The position numbers and the translations under genes were made by a program. The notes beneath the pieces were generated by a model. The model did no database searches. It worked only from the letters and a program-made list of their open reading frames with translations, and was not told the DNA's origin. Of a stretch of DNA of 64,000 nucleotides, positions 51,666 to 61,108 are shown in pieces (positions within the stretch are counted from its first letter, which is position 1; the number at the start of each line of letters is the position of its first letter). Origin of the DNA: Alphaproteobacteria bacterium (GTDB lineage Bacteria; Pseudomonadota; Alphaproteobacteria; DSM-16000; Inquilinaceae); the NCBI GenBank assembly GCA_028281925.1, contig JANQIX010000091.1, positions 28,754-92,753 on the forward strand. Reading direction: 5' to 3'.

Positions 51666-53204
51666 ATGAGCGCCGCTCCGGAACGCCGCCCCGGCGGACG
51701 GCGCGGGGCGCGGCGGGAACGGCGCGCAGAGGGTGGGCCGGCTGCACCGGCGACGATCACCCGCAAGATCGGCTTCTACGACTTCGCCGATGAAGAGGCG
51801 CTGGCCCGGATCGAAGACCAGGCCGACTGGCTCTTGCAAGAGGTGGGAATCGAGTTCCGCGACGATCCGGAGGCGCTGAGGATCTGGCGTGCGGCCGGTG
51901 CCGATGTGCGGGAGACGCGCGTACGCCTGGACCGCGGCATGGCGCGGTCGCTCTGTGGCACCGCGCCGGTGGAGTTCAATCAGACCGCCCGCAACCCCGA
52001 CCGGTCGGTGACTATCGGTGGCCGGCATCAGGTCTTCGCGCCCGTCTACGGCCCACCCTTCGTGCGCTGCCTGGAGAAGGGGCGTCGTTATGGCTCGCTG
52101 GAGGATTTCGAGAAGTTGGTGAAGCTGACGGCAATGCTTCCGTCGCTGCACCATTCGGGCTTCGTCACCTGCGAGCCCTGCGACGTGCCGGTCAACAAGC
52201 GTCATCTGGACATGCTCTATGCCCATATGCGCTGGTCCGACAAACCCTTCCTGGGCGCGATCACGGCGATGGAGCGGGCCGAAGACAGCGTGGCCATGGC
52301 GCGCATTCTGTTCGGCGATGAGGTCGTCGACCGGCACTGCGTGATCATGGGCAACGTCAACACCAACTCGCCGTTGCTGGTCGACAAGGTGGTGACCGAA
52401 GCCATCCGCGTCTATTCCGCGGCCGGGCAGGGGATGATCGTGGCGCCGTTCATCCTCGGCGGCGCCATGGGGCCGGTGACCACGGCGGCCTCGATCGCCC
52501 AGGCGCTGGCGGAGGCCATGGCCTGCTGCGCGTTCAGCCAGCTTGTGCGCCAGGGTGCGCCCTTCATCCTCGGCAACTTCCTGTCGTCCATGAGCCTGAA
52601 GAGCGGCGCGCCCACTTTCGGCATGCCGGAACCGGTGATCTCAAACTACGTGATCGGCCAGCTCGCCCGGCGGTTGGGCGTGCCTTTGCGCTGCGGCGGT
52701 TCGCTGACGGCGTCCAAGGTGCCCGACGCGCAGGCGGCGTTTGAGAGTGCGGATTCCATGCAGTCCACCGCGCTCGCCGGTGCCAATTTTGTGCTGCATT
52801 CCGCCGGCTGGCTGGAAGGCGGCCTCGTCACCGGGTTCGAAAAGCTGATCCTCGATGCCGACCGGCTGGGGGCCTATCACGTCCTGCTGGCGGGCCTGCC
52901 CGTCGACGACAATGCTCTCGGCCGCAGCGCCTATGAGGAGGTGGCACCGGGAGGGCACTTCCTCGGCTGCAGTCATACGTTGGCGAACTACGAGACGGCG
53001 TTCTACGACGCGCGCCTTTCGGATAGCGACAGCTTCGAACAATGGGCCGAGCGCGGGGAGAAGGATGCGTGCCGCCGCGCCCACGAACGCTGGACGCGCA
53101 TGCTCGACGAGTATGAAGCCCCACCGATCGACGAGGCCAGGGACGAGGCTTTGCGCGACTTCGTTACGCGCCGCAAGGCCGAGATGCCGGACGCCTGGTA
53201 CTGA
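51666..53204 (+). CDS. trimethylamine methyltransferase family protein (MttB-like, non-pyrrolysine)
   Basis: The 512-residue protein belongs to the MttB superfamily (cobalamin-type TIM-barrel methyltransferases). It has ADWLLQEVGIEFRDDPEAL, RHQVFAPVYGPPFVR and SGAPTFGMPEPVISNYVIGQ, and no in-frame UAG, so it belongs to the group without pyrrolysine that includes glycine-betaine methyltransferases. It lies directly before a dimethylglycine dehydrogenase, which fits demethylation of glycine betaine or a related quaternary amine. No corrinoid protein is adjacent. The ATG at 51666 follows an Arg-rich start typical of the aerobic subgroup. Confidence 0.9.
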   Translation: MSAAPERRPGGRRGARRERRAEGGPAAPATITRKIGFYDFADEEALARIEDQADWLLQEVGIEFRDDPEALRIWRAAGADVRETRVRLDRGMARSLCGTAPVEFNQTARNPDRSVTIGGRHQVFAPVYGPPFVRCLEKGRRYGSLEDFEKLVKLTAMLPSLHHSGFVTCEPCDVPVNKRHLDMLYAHMRWSDKPFLGAITAMERAEDSVAMARILFGDEVVDRHCVIMGNVNTNSPLLVDKVVTEAIRVYSAAGQGMIVAPFILGGAMGPVTTAASIAQALAEAMACCAFSQLVRQGAPFILGNFLSSMSLKSGAPTFGMPEPVISNYVIGQLARRLGVPLRCGGSLTASKVPDAQAAFESADSMQSTALAGANFVLHSAGWLEGGLVTGFEKLILDADRLGAYHVLLAGLPVDDNALGRSAYEEVAPGGHFLGCSHTLANYETAFYDARLSDSDSFEQWAERGEKDACRRAHERWTRMLDEYEAPPIDEARDEALRDFVTRRKAEMPDAWY

Positions 53205-53229
53205 AACCCGGTGTCGACCCATTTGCGTC

Positions 53230-53298
53230 GTTCTCGCGAAGGCGAGAACCTCGTGGGCAGGGGAGCAGGCGGATCAAGATGCTCGCCTGCGCGAGCAT
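53230..53298. repeat. paired REP-like palindromes (copy 2)
   Basis: Two hairpins lie in the gap between the MttB-like and dehydrogenase genes. GTTCTCGC/GCGAGAAC (53230-53237 and 53242-53249) has a GAAG loop, and ATGCTCGC/GCGAGCAT (53279-53286 and 53291-53298) has a CTGC loop. The loops are the same as in the pair at 1424-1507, but the order is reversed. Confidence 0.65.
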
Positions 53299-53324
53299 GA
53301 CGATTGAAGACGAGGAGGAAGGAG

Positions 53325-55742
53325 ATGCAGACGCATGCGCAAGTGGTGGTGATCGGCGGCGGCGTGGTCGGCTGTTCCATCCTCTACCACCTCGCCAAGA
53401 TGGGCTGGTCCGACGTCGTGCTGCTGGAACGGACGGAGCTCACTTCAGGCTCATCCTGGCATGCTGCTGGCGTGATCCACACCATCAATGCCGACCCAAA
53501 CATCGCGCGGCTGCAGGGCTATACCATCAAGCTCTATGAAGAAATCGAGGAACTGGGGGAGCAGTCCTGCGGCATTCACCGGCCTGGCGGCATCTATCTC
53601 GCGTCGACGCCCGAGCGGCTGGACTATCTGAAGCAGGAACGCGCCAAGGCCCGCTATATGGGCCTGGACACCGACTTCATCTCGCTGCAGCACGCCCGCG
53701 AGCTGAACCCGCTGATCGACCCGTCGCAGTATCTGGGGGCTCTGTTCGAGCCGGTGGACGGCCATGTCGATCCGTCCGGCGTGACCCATGCCTATGCCAA
53801 ATCGGCCCGGAAGCTGGGCGCGAGTGTCCACCGCAACATGCCTGTCCTGGAAACGCGCGCGCGGCCCGACGGCGGCTGGGACGTGGTGACGCCGGGCGGC
53901 ACGATCCATGCCGAGATCGTGGTCAATGCCGGAGGCCTCTGGGCGCGCGAGGTCGGGCACCTGGCCGGCATCGACCTGCCGGTGCAGCCCATGGAACACC
54001 ACTATCTGATCACCGAGGCAATCCCGGAGATCCGCGACCACGGCCGCGAGGTCGCCGTGACAGTGGATTACGAGGGCAACGCCTATACCCGGCAAGAGCA
54101 TGACGGCCTGCTGCTCGGCACCTACGAACCGAACTGTGTGCCCTGGGCCGTGGACGGTACGCCGCAAGACTTCGGGCACGAGCTGCTGCCCGACGACCTG
54201 GATCGTGTGACCGACCGGCTGGAGATCGCGTTCGAGCGCATGCCGGCTCTCGGCCGTGCCGGCGTGAAGAACGTGATCAATGGCCCGTTCACCTTCGGGC
54301 CGGACGGCAACCCGCTGATCGGCCCGGTGCCGGGCCTGCGCAACTATTGGGTCGCGGTCGGCGTGATGGCAGGGTTCTGCCAGGGCGGCGGCGTCGGACT
54401 GTGCATGGCGGAATGGATGATCGAGGGGGAGCCGTCGATCGATGTCTGGGGCATGGATGTGGCCCGCTTCGGCGAATTCGCCACGCGCGACTATGGCCGC
54501 GTGAAATCAGCGGAGAACTATTCCCGCCGCTTCATCCTGACCTACCCGAATGAGGAGCTGCCGGCCGCCCGGCGGCAGAAGACCACGGCCCTGCATGACT
54601 GCCTGTTGGCCAAGGGCGCCGTCATGGGCGTGTCGTTCGGGCTGGAACACGCGCTGTGGTTCGCACCGTCGCAGGCGGAGGCGCGGGAGGAGCCGACCTT
54701 CCGCCGCTCCAACGCCTTCGCCCATGTGGCCGAGGAATGCCGGACGGTGCGCGAGGATGTTGGCGTAATCGAGATTGCCAACTTCGCCAAGCACGAGGTC
54801 AGCGGCCCCGGGGCGGCTGACTTCCTGGACCGCATGGTCGCCAACACGCTGCCGAAGGTTGGCCGGCTGAAACTGACACCGATGATGACGCCCAAGGGCC
54901 GGCTCTACGGTGATCTGACCGTGGGGCGGCTGGCCGAAGATCGCTTCATCATCTTCGGCTCCGGTGCAGCGCAGGAGATGCACCGGCGCTGGTTCGAGCG
55001 CCACTTGCCCGAAAGCGGTGTTACCTACCGCAATGCCTCCGATGCCTGGCACGGCCTTTCCATCGCCGGCCCCAAGTCCCGCGAGCTTCTGTCGCGGCTG
55101 ACGCGGGAGGATGTCTCGGCCGCGGCGTTCCGCTTTCTCGACCTGCGGCGCATGACCGTCGGGTCAGTGCCGTGTCTGGTCGGCCGCATCTCGTTCACCG
55201 GCGAACTGGGATACGAGATCTACTGCGCGCCGCCCTATCAGGTAGCGCTGTTCGAGGCGATCGAGAGGGAAGGTTCCGATCTGGGCTTGAGGCCGTTCGG
55301 CGCCCGCGCGCTGATGTCTCTCAGGCTGGAAAAGAACTGGGGCGTCTGGACGCTGGACTACCGCCCCGACTTCACGCCCGCTCAGTCCGGCCTCGACATC
55401 TTCGTCGCGGCGAACAAGCCCGCCGATTTCCTCGGCAAGGCGGCGGCAGCCGCGCAGCGGGCGGCCGGTCCAGACATCCGTTTGGTCACCCTGGTCGTCG
55501 AGGCCGACGGTGTCGACGTCAACCGCGACGAGCCGATCTTCCACAACGGCGAGTGCGTCGGCTACGTCACCTCGGGCGGCTACGCGCATTACACCCAGGC
55601 CAGCGTCGCTTTGGGCTATGTCCCGGCCGAACTGGCCCATGACGGCGCCGCCTTCGAGATCGAGATCCTCGGCGATTTCCGTCCTTCGCGCGTTCAGGCG
55701 CAGCCGCTCCATGATCCCGACGGCCAGCGCATGCGAACTTAG
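53325..55742 (+). CDS. dimethylglycine/sarcosine dehydrogenase family protein (FAD + GcvT)
   Basis: The 805-residue protein has an N-terminal D-amino-acid-oxidase-like FAD domain (VVVIGGGVVGCSILYHLAK, then SSWHAAG with the histidine that carries FAD covalently in this family), an FAO-type middle and a C-terminal GcvT folate domain (about 430-790, with GELGYEIYCAPPYQ). It should oxidise N-methyl groups of dimethylglycine or sarcosine and pass C1 to tetrahydrofolate. GAGGAGG before the ATG supports this start. Together with the MttB-like gene it suggests stepwise demethylation of a betaine. Confidence 0.92.
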   Translation: MQTHAQVVVIGGGVVGCSILYHLAKMGWSDVVLLERTELTSGSSWHAAGVIHTINADPNIARLQGYTIKLYEEIEELGEQSCGIHRPGGIYLASTPERLDYLKQERAKARYMGLDTDFISLQHARELNPLIDPSQYLGALFEPVDGHVDPSGVTHAYAKSARKLGASVHRNMPVLETRARPDGGWDVVTPGGTIHAEIVVNAGGLWAREVGHLAGIDLPVQPMEHHYLITEAIPEIRDHGREVAVTVDYEGNAYTRQEHDGLLLGTYEPNCVPWAVDGTPQDFGHELLPDDLDRVTDRLEIAFERMPALGRAGVKNVINGPFTFGPDGNPLIGPVPGLRNYWVAVGVMAGFCQGGGVGLCMAEWMIEGEPSIDVWGMDVARFGEFATRDYGRVKSAENYSRRFILTYPNEELPAARRQKTTALHDCLLAKGAVMGVSFGLEHALWFAPSQAEAREEPTFRRSNAFAHVAEECRTVREDVGVIEIANFAKHEVSGPGAADFLDRMVANTLPKVGRLKLTPMMTPKGRLYGDLTVGRLAEDRFIIFGSGAAQEMHRRWFERHLPESGVTYRNASDAWHGLSIAGPKSRELLSRLTREDVSAAAFRFLDLRRMTVGSVPCLVGRISFTGELGYEIYCAPPYQVALFEAIEREGSDLGLRPFGARALMSLRLEKNWGVWTLDYRPDFTPAQSGLDIFVAANKPADFLGKAAAAAQRAAGPDIRLVTLVVEADGVDVNRDEPIFHNGECVGYVTSGGYAHYTQASVALGYVPAELAHDGAAFEIEILGDFRPSRVQAQPLHDPDGQRMRT

Positions 55743-55850
55743 GCCGATCCTGGTCGCCGGACCGTCAAGCGCACAACGGAGGGTTGGCATTCGGCCAGTG
55801 TTCCTCTATTCGGTCCGGGTTAGCTCCGAGCGATTGAGTTGGCCTGACCG

Positions 55851-56693
55851 ATGCTTCGTTTCACGATGGCTGTCGCCAAGGCGCTCGGCGTTCTGCTTGC
55901 CCTGATCCTGCTGACGGCGCTCACACAGATTGGCGGCGTGGTCCTGATTCTGGCCTGGCTGGGGGCCCGCATCTGGAGACCTCGGCGCAGGCGGTTGGCG
56001 ACCACAATTGCCCTGTTCGGCGCGCTCTATGCCATTGCATCCATCTGGGTCGTACCGCCGCTGGCGGAACTCGGCGGGCGGCAACCGTTGGCGTGTACCC
56101 TTTCGGACGAGGCGCCGGTGCGCCCGCACAACCTCCTCTATTGCGCGCTTAACCGGCATTATGCGACGCCGCGCGTCGCTGAGATGCTGGCCGCTCTTGC
56201 CCGCGACCTGTCGCCCCGGTTTCCCGGAATCCAGGTGGCCTATCTGGATGCGAGCTTCCCGTTCTTCGAGGGATTTCCGCTGCCGCCGCATCTCTCGCAT
56301 GATGACGGGCGGAAGGTCGACTTGACGTTCTTCTATGCCGACGCGGCAGGCCGACCGTCCGCGGTGATCACGCCATCACCGATCGGCTATTGGGGCTTCG
56401 AGCAACCGCGGGCCGGAGACCCGCGGCCCTGCGCCGGACAGAACCGTCTGCTGACGTTGCGGTGGGACATGTCGTGGTTGCAGCCCCTCTTGCCTGATCG
56501 CTCACTGCATCTCGACGCCAACCGCGCTATGATTCGATGGTTCGCGGGCACGGGCCTGCGCTATGGCGTGGAGAGGTTGCTGCTGGAACCGCATCTGCAG
56601 CAACGCCTGCAGACGGCAGGCGGCGTCATCCGTTTTCAGGGGTGCCGGGCCGCGCGGCACGATGACCATGTGCACGTCCAGGTACGCCCCTGA
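55851..56693 (+). CDS. membrane-anchored LAS-type metallopeptidase candidate
   Basis: Two transmembrane helices (about 8-40 and 52-72) anchor a periplasmic domain. The domain has HX6D at H150 to D157 within SHDDGRKVDLTF and HXH at H273 and H275 within ARHDDHVHVQV, the zinc-ligand pattern of LAS peptidases (MepA, DacB-type, VanX, lysostaphin). MepA-type enzymes cleave peptidoglycan crosslinks. No previous label for this exact architecture came to mind. The start MLRFTM is close to the previous gene end; transcription may be independent. Confidence 0.7.
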   Translation: MLRFTMAVAKALGVLLALILLTALTQIGGVVLILAWLGARIWRPRRRRLATTIALFGALYAIASIWVVPPLAELGGRQPLACTLSDEAPVRPHNLLYCALNRHYATPRVAEMLAALARDLSPRFPGIQVAYLDASFPFFEGFPLPPHLSHDDGRKVDLTFFYADAAGRPSAVITPSPIGYWGFEQPRAGDPRPCAGQNRLLTLRWDMSWLQPLLPDRSLHLDANRAMIRWFAGTGLRYGVERLLLEPHLQQRLQTAGGVIRFQGCRAARHDDHVHVQVRP

Positions 56694-56914
56694 CGCCTAA
56701 TTGCGAGCGCCCGACCAACGTGAAGTTGATGTCAGTATGAATGCCGCACGTTTTTGCGGCCGATGGCGTGCCGGATGTACTATCTCCGCTTCGAGCCAAG
56801 CCTTGGAAAAGCCGACAAGGGGAAGGCAATTTAGTAAAGACTCTTTCGTTTAGCTTTTGCCAAACTATGTCTTTCATGCTCGGCCGCGTTCGAGCTTCAG
56901 ATCCTCGGGGAACC

Positions 56915-58504
56915 ATGGACGCCGATCCGGTCTATTGCATCGATTGGGGCGGGCTGGGCTTCGATCCGGCCGGCTGGTCGTTGCTGGCCGATCCGATCTG
57001 GGTCTTCGATCTTCACCGGCATCGGATGCTGTGGGCCAACGATGCTGCATTGGCATTCTGGAGAGCGACGTCCCTTGACGAGCTGCGTTCGCGCGATTTC
57101 ACGCCCATGTCGGATGTCGCAAGGGCGCGCCTTGATGGCTATGGCGACCGTTTCGCCAAGGGCGAACAGGTGGAGGCGACCTGGACTCTCTTTCCCGGCA
57201 ATGCCCCGATCCGAGTCAGGTGCCGGTGCCGTGGCGTTCCCCTAGCGCAGGGGCTGCGGACCGCGATGATGGTGCACGTCATCGATCATGGCGATCGGGC
57301 TGGCGGCGCCGGCGATCAGTTGGACAAGGCCGAGGAACTGCGAGAGGCGCGTGACCAGCTGGCGCATGGTGAAGCGCGGTTCCACGCGTTCGCCAAAGCC
57401 GGTGCGGATTGGCTTTGGGAAACCAACGGGCATCATGAATTCATCTATCACTCGCATGACATCGTTCAGCATTTCGGATACCCGCTCGATGAGATTCTCG
57501 GCATCACCTGCCGGCAGATGATCGAACGGATCGGCGCCGATCCCGACACGCCACAGACCCGAGAGAAATGGGCCAACTTCTTAGCGGCCCTGGCTGCGCG
57601 CCGGCCTTTCCGCAATCTCGAATACGCCATCCGGTCGAACAGCGGATCAATCAGGTATGCGTCGATCTCCGGCGATCCGATCTTCGACGAAACAGGCCGG
57701 TTTCTGGGCTATCGCGGTGTGGGCCGCGACGTCACGGCGGTCGTGGAAGCGGCCGAACGGGCACGCGGCCTGCGGCTGGAGCGCGATCAGGCCGTTGTGG
57801 CGAACGTGGTCATGAGCCAGTTCCTGGCGACCATGAGCCATGAATTGCGAACGCCGCTGAACGCGATCATCGGGTTCTCGGAGATCTTGTCCCGAGAGCT
57901 GTTCGGTGCGCTGACAAACGACACCTATCGAGGATACTCCAAGCATATCTTCGACAGCGCGCATCACCTGTTGGCGATCGTCGATGACCTGCTGGATCTG
58001 TCGCGGCTTGAACTGCATGACGAACAGCGCAATCTCGAGCGCATCTCGGCAGACGGCCTGGCTGCGGAGATATTGGACATGGTCAGCGGGCTGGCGGAGC
58101 GGCGGCAGCTGCACATCGAGCGCTCAGTGCCTGTTGGGGATATGGAGCTTGTGGTCGATCGCCGCCGAGTCCGGCAGGTGGCGATCAACCTGCTGTCCAA
58201 CGCGATGAAGTTCACGCGGGCCGGCGATACCATCCACTTCCGCCTGGCGCCGATCGAGAACGACAGCTGGGAAATCGTCGTTCGCGATACGGGGGCTGGC
58301 ATCTCCAAGCAACAGCTGGCGAACATCATAGCGCCGTTGGACAACAGCAACCCCAATATCGTGCCCTCGACCACCGGGTCCGGCTTCGGACTATGGATCT
58401 GCAGACGCATCCTCAATGCACTTGGCGGTGAACTGACGATCGATAGCGCCATTGGTGCCGGAACGACCGCAACCGTCCGCTTGCCGCGCACGGGCCAAGA
58501 GTGA
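56915..58504 (+). CDS. PAS domain sensor histidine kinase
   Basis: The 529-residue soluble kinase contains two PAS-like domains (about 25-120 and 150-270; GADWLWETNGHHEFIYHS is typical of the second), then HisKA with LATMSHELRTPLNAIIGFSE (about 305-325) and HATPase_c with NLLSNAMKFT, RDTGAGIS and GSGFGLWICRRI. It probably senses a small ligand or redox state inside the cell. No receiver domain or regulator is adjacent. The start MDADPVYC at 56915 follows GGGGA; in-frame starts at 56867 or 56741 are possible. Confidence 0.9.
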   Translation: MDADPVYCIDWGGLGFDPAGWSLLADPIWVFDLHRHRMLWANDAALAFWRATSLDELRSRDFTPMSDVARARLDGYGDRFAKGEQVEATWTLFPGNAPIRVRCRCRGVPLAQGLRTAMMVHVIDHGDRAGGAGDQLDKAEELREARDQLAHGEARFHAFAKAGADWLWETNGHHEFIYHSHDIVQHFGYPLDEILGITCRQMIERIGADPDTPQTREKWANFLAALAARRPFRNLEYAIRSNSGSIRYASISGDPIFDETGRFLGYRGVGRDVTAVVEAAERARGLRLERDQAVVANVVMSQFLATMSHELRTPLNAIIGFSEILSRELFGALTNDTYRGYSKHIFDSAHHLLAIVDDLLDLSRLELHDEQRNLERISADGLAAEILDMVSGLAERRQLHIERSVPVGDMELVVDRRRVRQVAINLLSNAMKFTRAGDTIHFRLAPIENDSWEIVVRDTGAGISKQQLANIIAPLDNSNPNIVPSTTGSGFGLWICRRILNALGGELTIDSAIGAGTTATVRLPRTGQE

Positions 58505-58711
58505 ATAAGCGTGGTCCGCGGGAGATTTGCTGTCACGGCGCGACGGTAGGGGGCACCGACGGCGCACCGCCACGGGCTTGCAGCGGTTCCAACTCATTTC
58601 CTGAGGGGCTGCGTCCATCGGTCGACAGCCGATCGGCCGCGCGTCAGCGTAGTGTGACCTGGGCGCAAACACGTCCGCGCTATCGATCGCCGCAGTCTGG
58701 ATCTGCCCACC

Positions 58712-59113
58712 ATGGCCAAGCCGAAGACATACGAAGGAGGGTGTCTGTGCGGTCACATCCGCTACCGCGCAAGCGGTGAGCCGGAGTTCCCGCATCTCTG
58801 CTCATGCACCCAATGCCGGCGGTGGAGCGGGGCGCCTACGGTCGCCTGGGTCGAGTTCCCGCTTGTGACCTTCCAATGGGTGCCCGCGGGCCGTACGCCG
58901 CAACTCTTTCGATCCTCCGAAAGGACAGAACGCGGACATTGCCCCGTCTGCGGCAGCGCTCTGTGCGCCATCGACGACGGCTATCCCAACATCTCGATCG
59001 TTGTGGGCAGCCTGGACCGCCCTAACCTGATTGTCCCGGATGTCCGGCACAGCTATCGGTCGGCCAAGCCCCGGTGGTGGCACGCCGAGGCGCGCCGGCC
59101 GTCGGCTCGCTAA
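58712..59113 (+). CDS. GFA family protein (glutathione-dependent formaldehyde-activating-like)
   Basis: The 133-residue protein has the two zinc-binding clusters of GFA proteins: GGCLCGHIRY and CSCTQCRRWSGA, then HCPVCGSALC. Family members bind glutathione and zinc; only a few act on formaldehyde, so enzymatic function is open. Its TAA stop shares bases with the TAG stop of the convergent PrsW-like gene. Confidence 0.92.
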   Translation: MAKPKTYEGGCLCGHIRYRASGEPEFPHLCSCTQCRRWSGAPTVAWVEFPLVTFQWVPAGRTPQLFRSSERTERGHCPVCGSALCAIDDGYPNISIVVGSLDRPNLIVPDVRHSYRSAKPRWWHAEARRPSAR

Positions 59114-59967
59114 ACGAACTGCCACCGGCGGCAGTGCGGGCAGCGTTCATAGCGCTTCACGACGAAGTTTAGGCCCAGCAGCGGTGCATCATAGTCCGCC
59201 CCGCAGGCCCTGCAGGTGCGCGCGCCACCGGCCATGGCCGTGATCCCTTGGCGGCCATAGAGCAGGTAGACCATCAGGACGGCCATGGCGATTGTCGCCA
59301 GATAGACCCAGCCGAGGCTGACCGTCACCTGGACCCCACGATCCGGCCCGAACACGCCGAGCATGGCCAGAGGGATTGGCAGGTTCAGCAGATAGTGGAT
59401 CAGCATCGCCAGGAAGATGCCCCACCATCTGCCGCGCACCCAGAACCAGAGGGTGATGGCGACCATGGCGCCATGCACGAAGACCACGGGCACGCGTTCG
59501 AACAGGAAGCCTTGATAGGCATACCAGGGCAGGGCAGCGATTTCAGGGCTTCCGGAGACCTGCCCGGCCAGCATCCAGATCTCGCCGATACCGAAACCGA
59601 GCCCGAGCGCAAGCCCGACGCGCACGGCGTTCTCGCGCATAACCCGCCCGATCAGGTCGGGAAACAGCAGCGTCAGCAAGAGGGGCCACAGCTTCGCCGT
59701 CTCTTCCACGATCGGGGCGCCCCAGCCGGCCAACAGCAGCATGCCGGTGCGGTCCAGCGGCAAGTTCTGCAGCCACGCGTTCAACGGCGCGCGGACCCAT
59801 TCCAGCAACAGCCAACTCATCGGCAGCTGCAACAGCACCGAGAAGGCGAAGAGCGGCCAATCGCGCCGGTCGGACTTGATCAGCAACAGTGCGCCGACAG
59901 CAACCGCAGCGATCACGCTGGCAAGCACAGCCATAAGGGTGACGCCGTGAAAGATGTCATCCGGCAT
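59110..59967 (-). CDS. PrsW-like intramembrane protease with C-terminal zinc ribbon
   Basis: The 285-residue protein has about eight transmembrane helices and the PrsW pattern: APIVEETAKLWPLLLTL (Glu-Glu), GLGFGIGEIWMLAG (second Glu), VFVHGAM and LIHYLLNLPI (His). These residues form the active site of PrsW-type glutamic intramembrane proteases. Uncommonly, the C terminus has CRACGADYDAPLLGLN and CPHCRRW, a zinc-ribbon-like pair. Target unknown. Confidence 0.8.
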   Translation of the reverse strand: MPDDIFHGVTLMAVLASVIAAVAVGALLLIKSDRRDWPLFAFSVLLQLPMSWLLLEWVRAPLNAWLQNLPLDRTGMLLLAGWGAPIVEETAKLWPLLLTLLFPDLIGRVMRENAVRVGLALGLGFGIGEIWMLAGQVSGSPEIAALPWYAYQGFLFERVPVVFVHGAMVAITLWFWVRGRWWGIFLAMLIHYLLNLPIPLAMLGVFGPDRGVQVTVSLGWVYLATIAMAVLMVYLLYGRQGITAMAGGARTCRACGADYDAPLLGLNFVVKRYERCPHCRRWQFV

Positions 59968-60074
59968 GCACCGCTCCCCGCTCGATAGCCCGGTGATGGA
60001 ATTCCGACCGTACTGTATCGAGACTAACGCATCTGCGTGGTCAATGACACGTGCCGGGGTCGCATCATCCCGCC

Positions 60075-61013
60075 TTAGACGTCTAGGGATTTGCCGGTGA
60101 TGTCGCGATAGATGCGCTCGATATCCTCCCTGTGGCAGAGTTCGCTGCCGGCCGTCAGCACGGTGGCCGTGCCGCTGGCGATGCCGAGCGCGAACGCATC
60201 CGCCAGTTCCATGGTCCGGGCCAGGCCGTAGGTCAATCCGGCGACGAAGCTGTCGCCGGCGCCCACGGCGCTCTTCACCTTTACATCGGGGCCGCGCAGT
60301 CTGAGCGTGCGGCCGTCGGTGGCCAGCAGCGCGCCGTCGCCGCCCAGCGTCAGCGCCACCACTTCGGCCTTGCCCTCGCGAACCAGTTGCTGGGCCAGGG
60401 CCTCTTCTTCCTGCGGGCCGAGATCGCCCGTGCCCATCAGCCGCTTCATCTCGCCGCGGTTGGGCTTGACCAGAAACACCCCTTCCTCCAGCGCCGCCGC
60501 CAAGGGCGCACCGGAGGTGTCGAGCACCACCCTGCGGCCCTGCTTCTTGGCGCGGTGGTTGACGCGGGCGTAGAAATCATCCGGGACACCGAGCGGTAGG
60601 CTGCCCGTCGCCACGATGTAGTCCGTCGAGATATCGAACAGCGCGTCGAAGCAGGCCTGCCATTCCCGCTCGGTCAGCGACGGTCCCGGCGGCGTGACGC
60701 GGTATTCCTGACCCGTAGACCGGTCGAACACGGTCGAAGAGGTGCGCGTCACGCCCTCGATCTGGACAACGCGCGTGATTAGCCCGGCATTGTCCACCAT
60801 CTCGCGCAGGAAATGGCCGACGAAGTCGCCCGATGTGAAAACGCTGATGCTCTGGCCACCCAGCGTCTTGATGACGCGCGAGACATTGATGCCGCCCCCA
60901 CCGGGGAAGGTGATGCCGTTGGAGGCGCGCAGCTTCTTGGTGTGCAGCATCTCCGGCACTTCCCACTGCACGTCGACGCTGGAATTCAGGGTGAGGGTCA
61001 CGATCGGCTTCAT
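60075..61013 (-). CDS. pfkB: 6-phosphofructokinase II (PfkB)
   Basis: The 312-residue ribokinase-family kinase matches E. coli PfkB over its length: VTLTLNSSVDVQWEV, FPGGGGINVSRVIKTLGG, YRVTPPGPSLTEREW, VATGSLPLGVP, LVKPNRGEMKRLM and VGAGDSFVAGLTYGL with the catalytic Asp. It phosphorylates fructose-6-phosphate or a related sugar phosphate. AAGGAAA precedes the ATG at 61013; an upstream in-frame start at 61034 is less likely. It stands alone, with no aldolase nearby. Confidence 0.92.
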   Translation of the reverse strand: MKPIVTLTLNSSVDVQWEVPEMLHTKKLRASNGITFPGGGGINVSRVIKTLGGQSISVFTSGDFVGHFLREMVDNAGLITRVVQIEGVTRTSSTVFDRSTGQEYRVTPPGPSLTEREWQACFDALFDISTDYIVATGSLPLGVPDDFYARVNHRAKKQGRRVVLDTSGAPLAAALEEGVFLVKPNRGEMKRLMGTGDLGPQEEEALAQQLVREGKAEVVALTLGGDGALLATDGRTLRLRGPDVKVKSAVGAGDSFVAGLTYGLARTMELADAFALGIASGTATVLTAGSELCHREDIERIYRDITGKSLDV

Positions 61014-61108
61014 GGCAGTTTCCTTTCGCCCCAATCGGCGGCAGGACAGGGCATCAGCCCTCGCGCGACCGCCGGAATAGACAAAGATGGGACTATGAAC
61101 AGCCGCGT

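Noticed and set aside
51666..53204. Possible pyrrolysine (UAG) codon in the MttB-family gene
   Set aside because: The reading frame runs to its stop without an internal UAG, so it belongs to the non-pyrrolysine branch.
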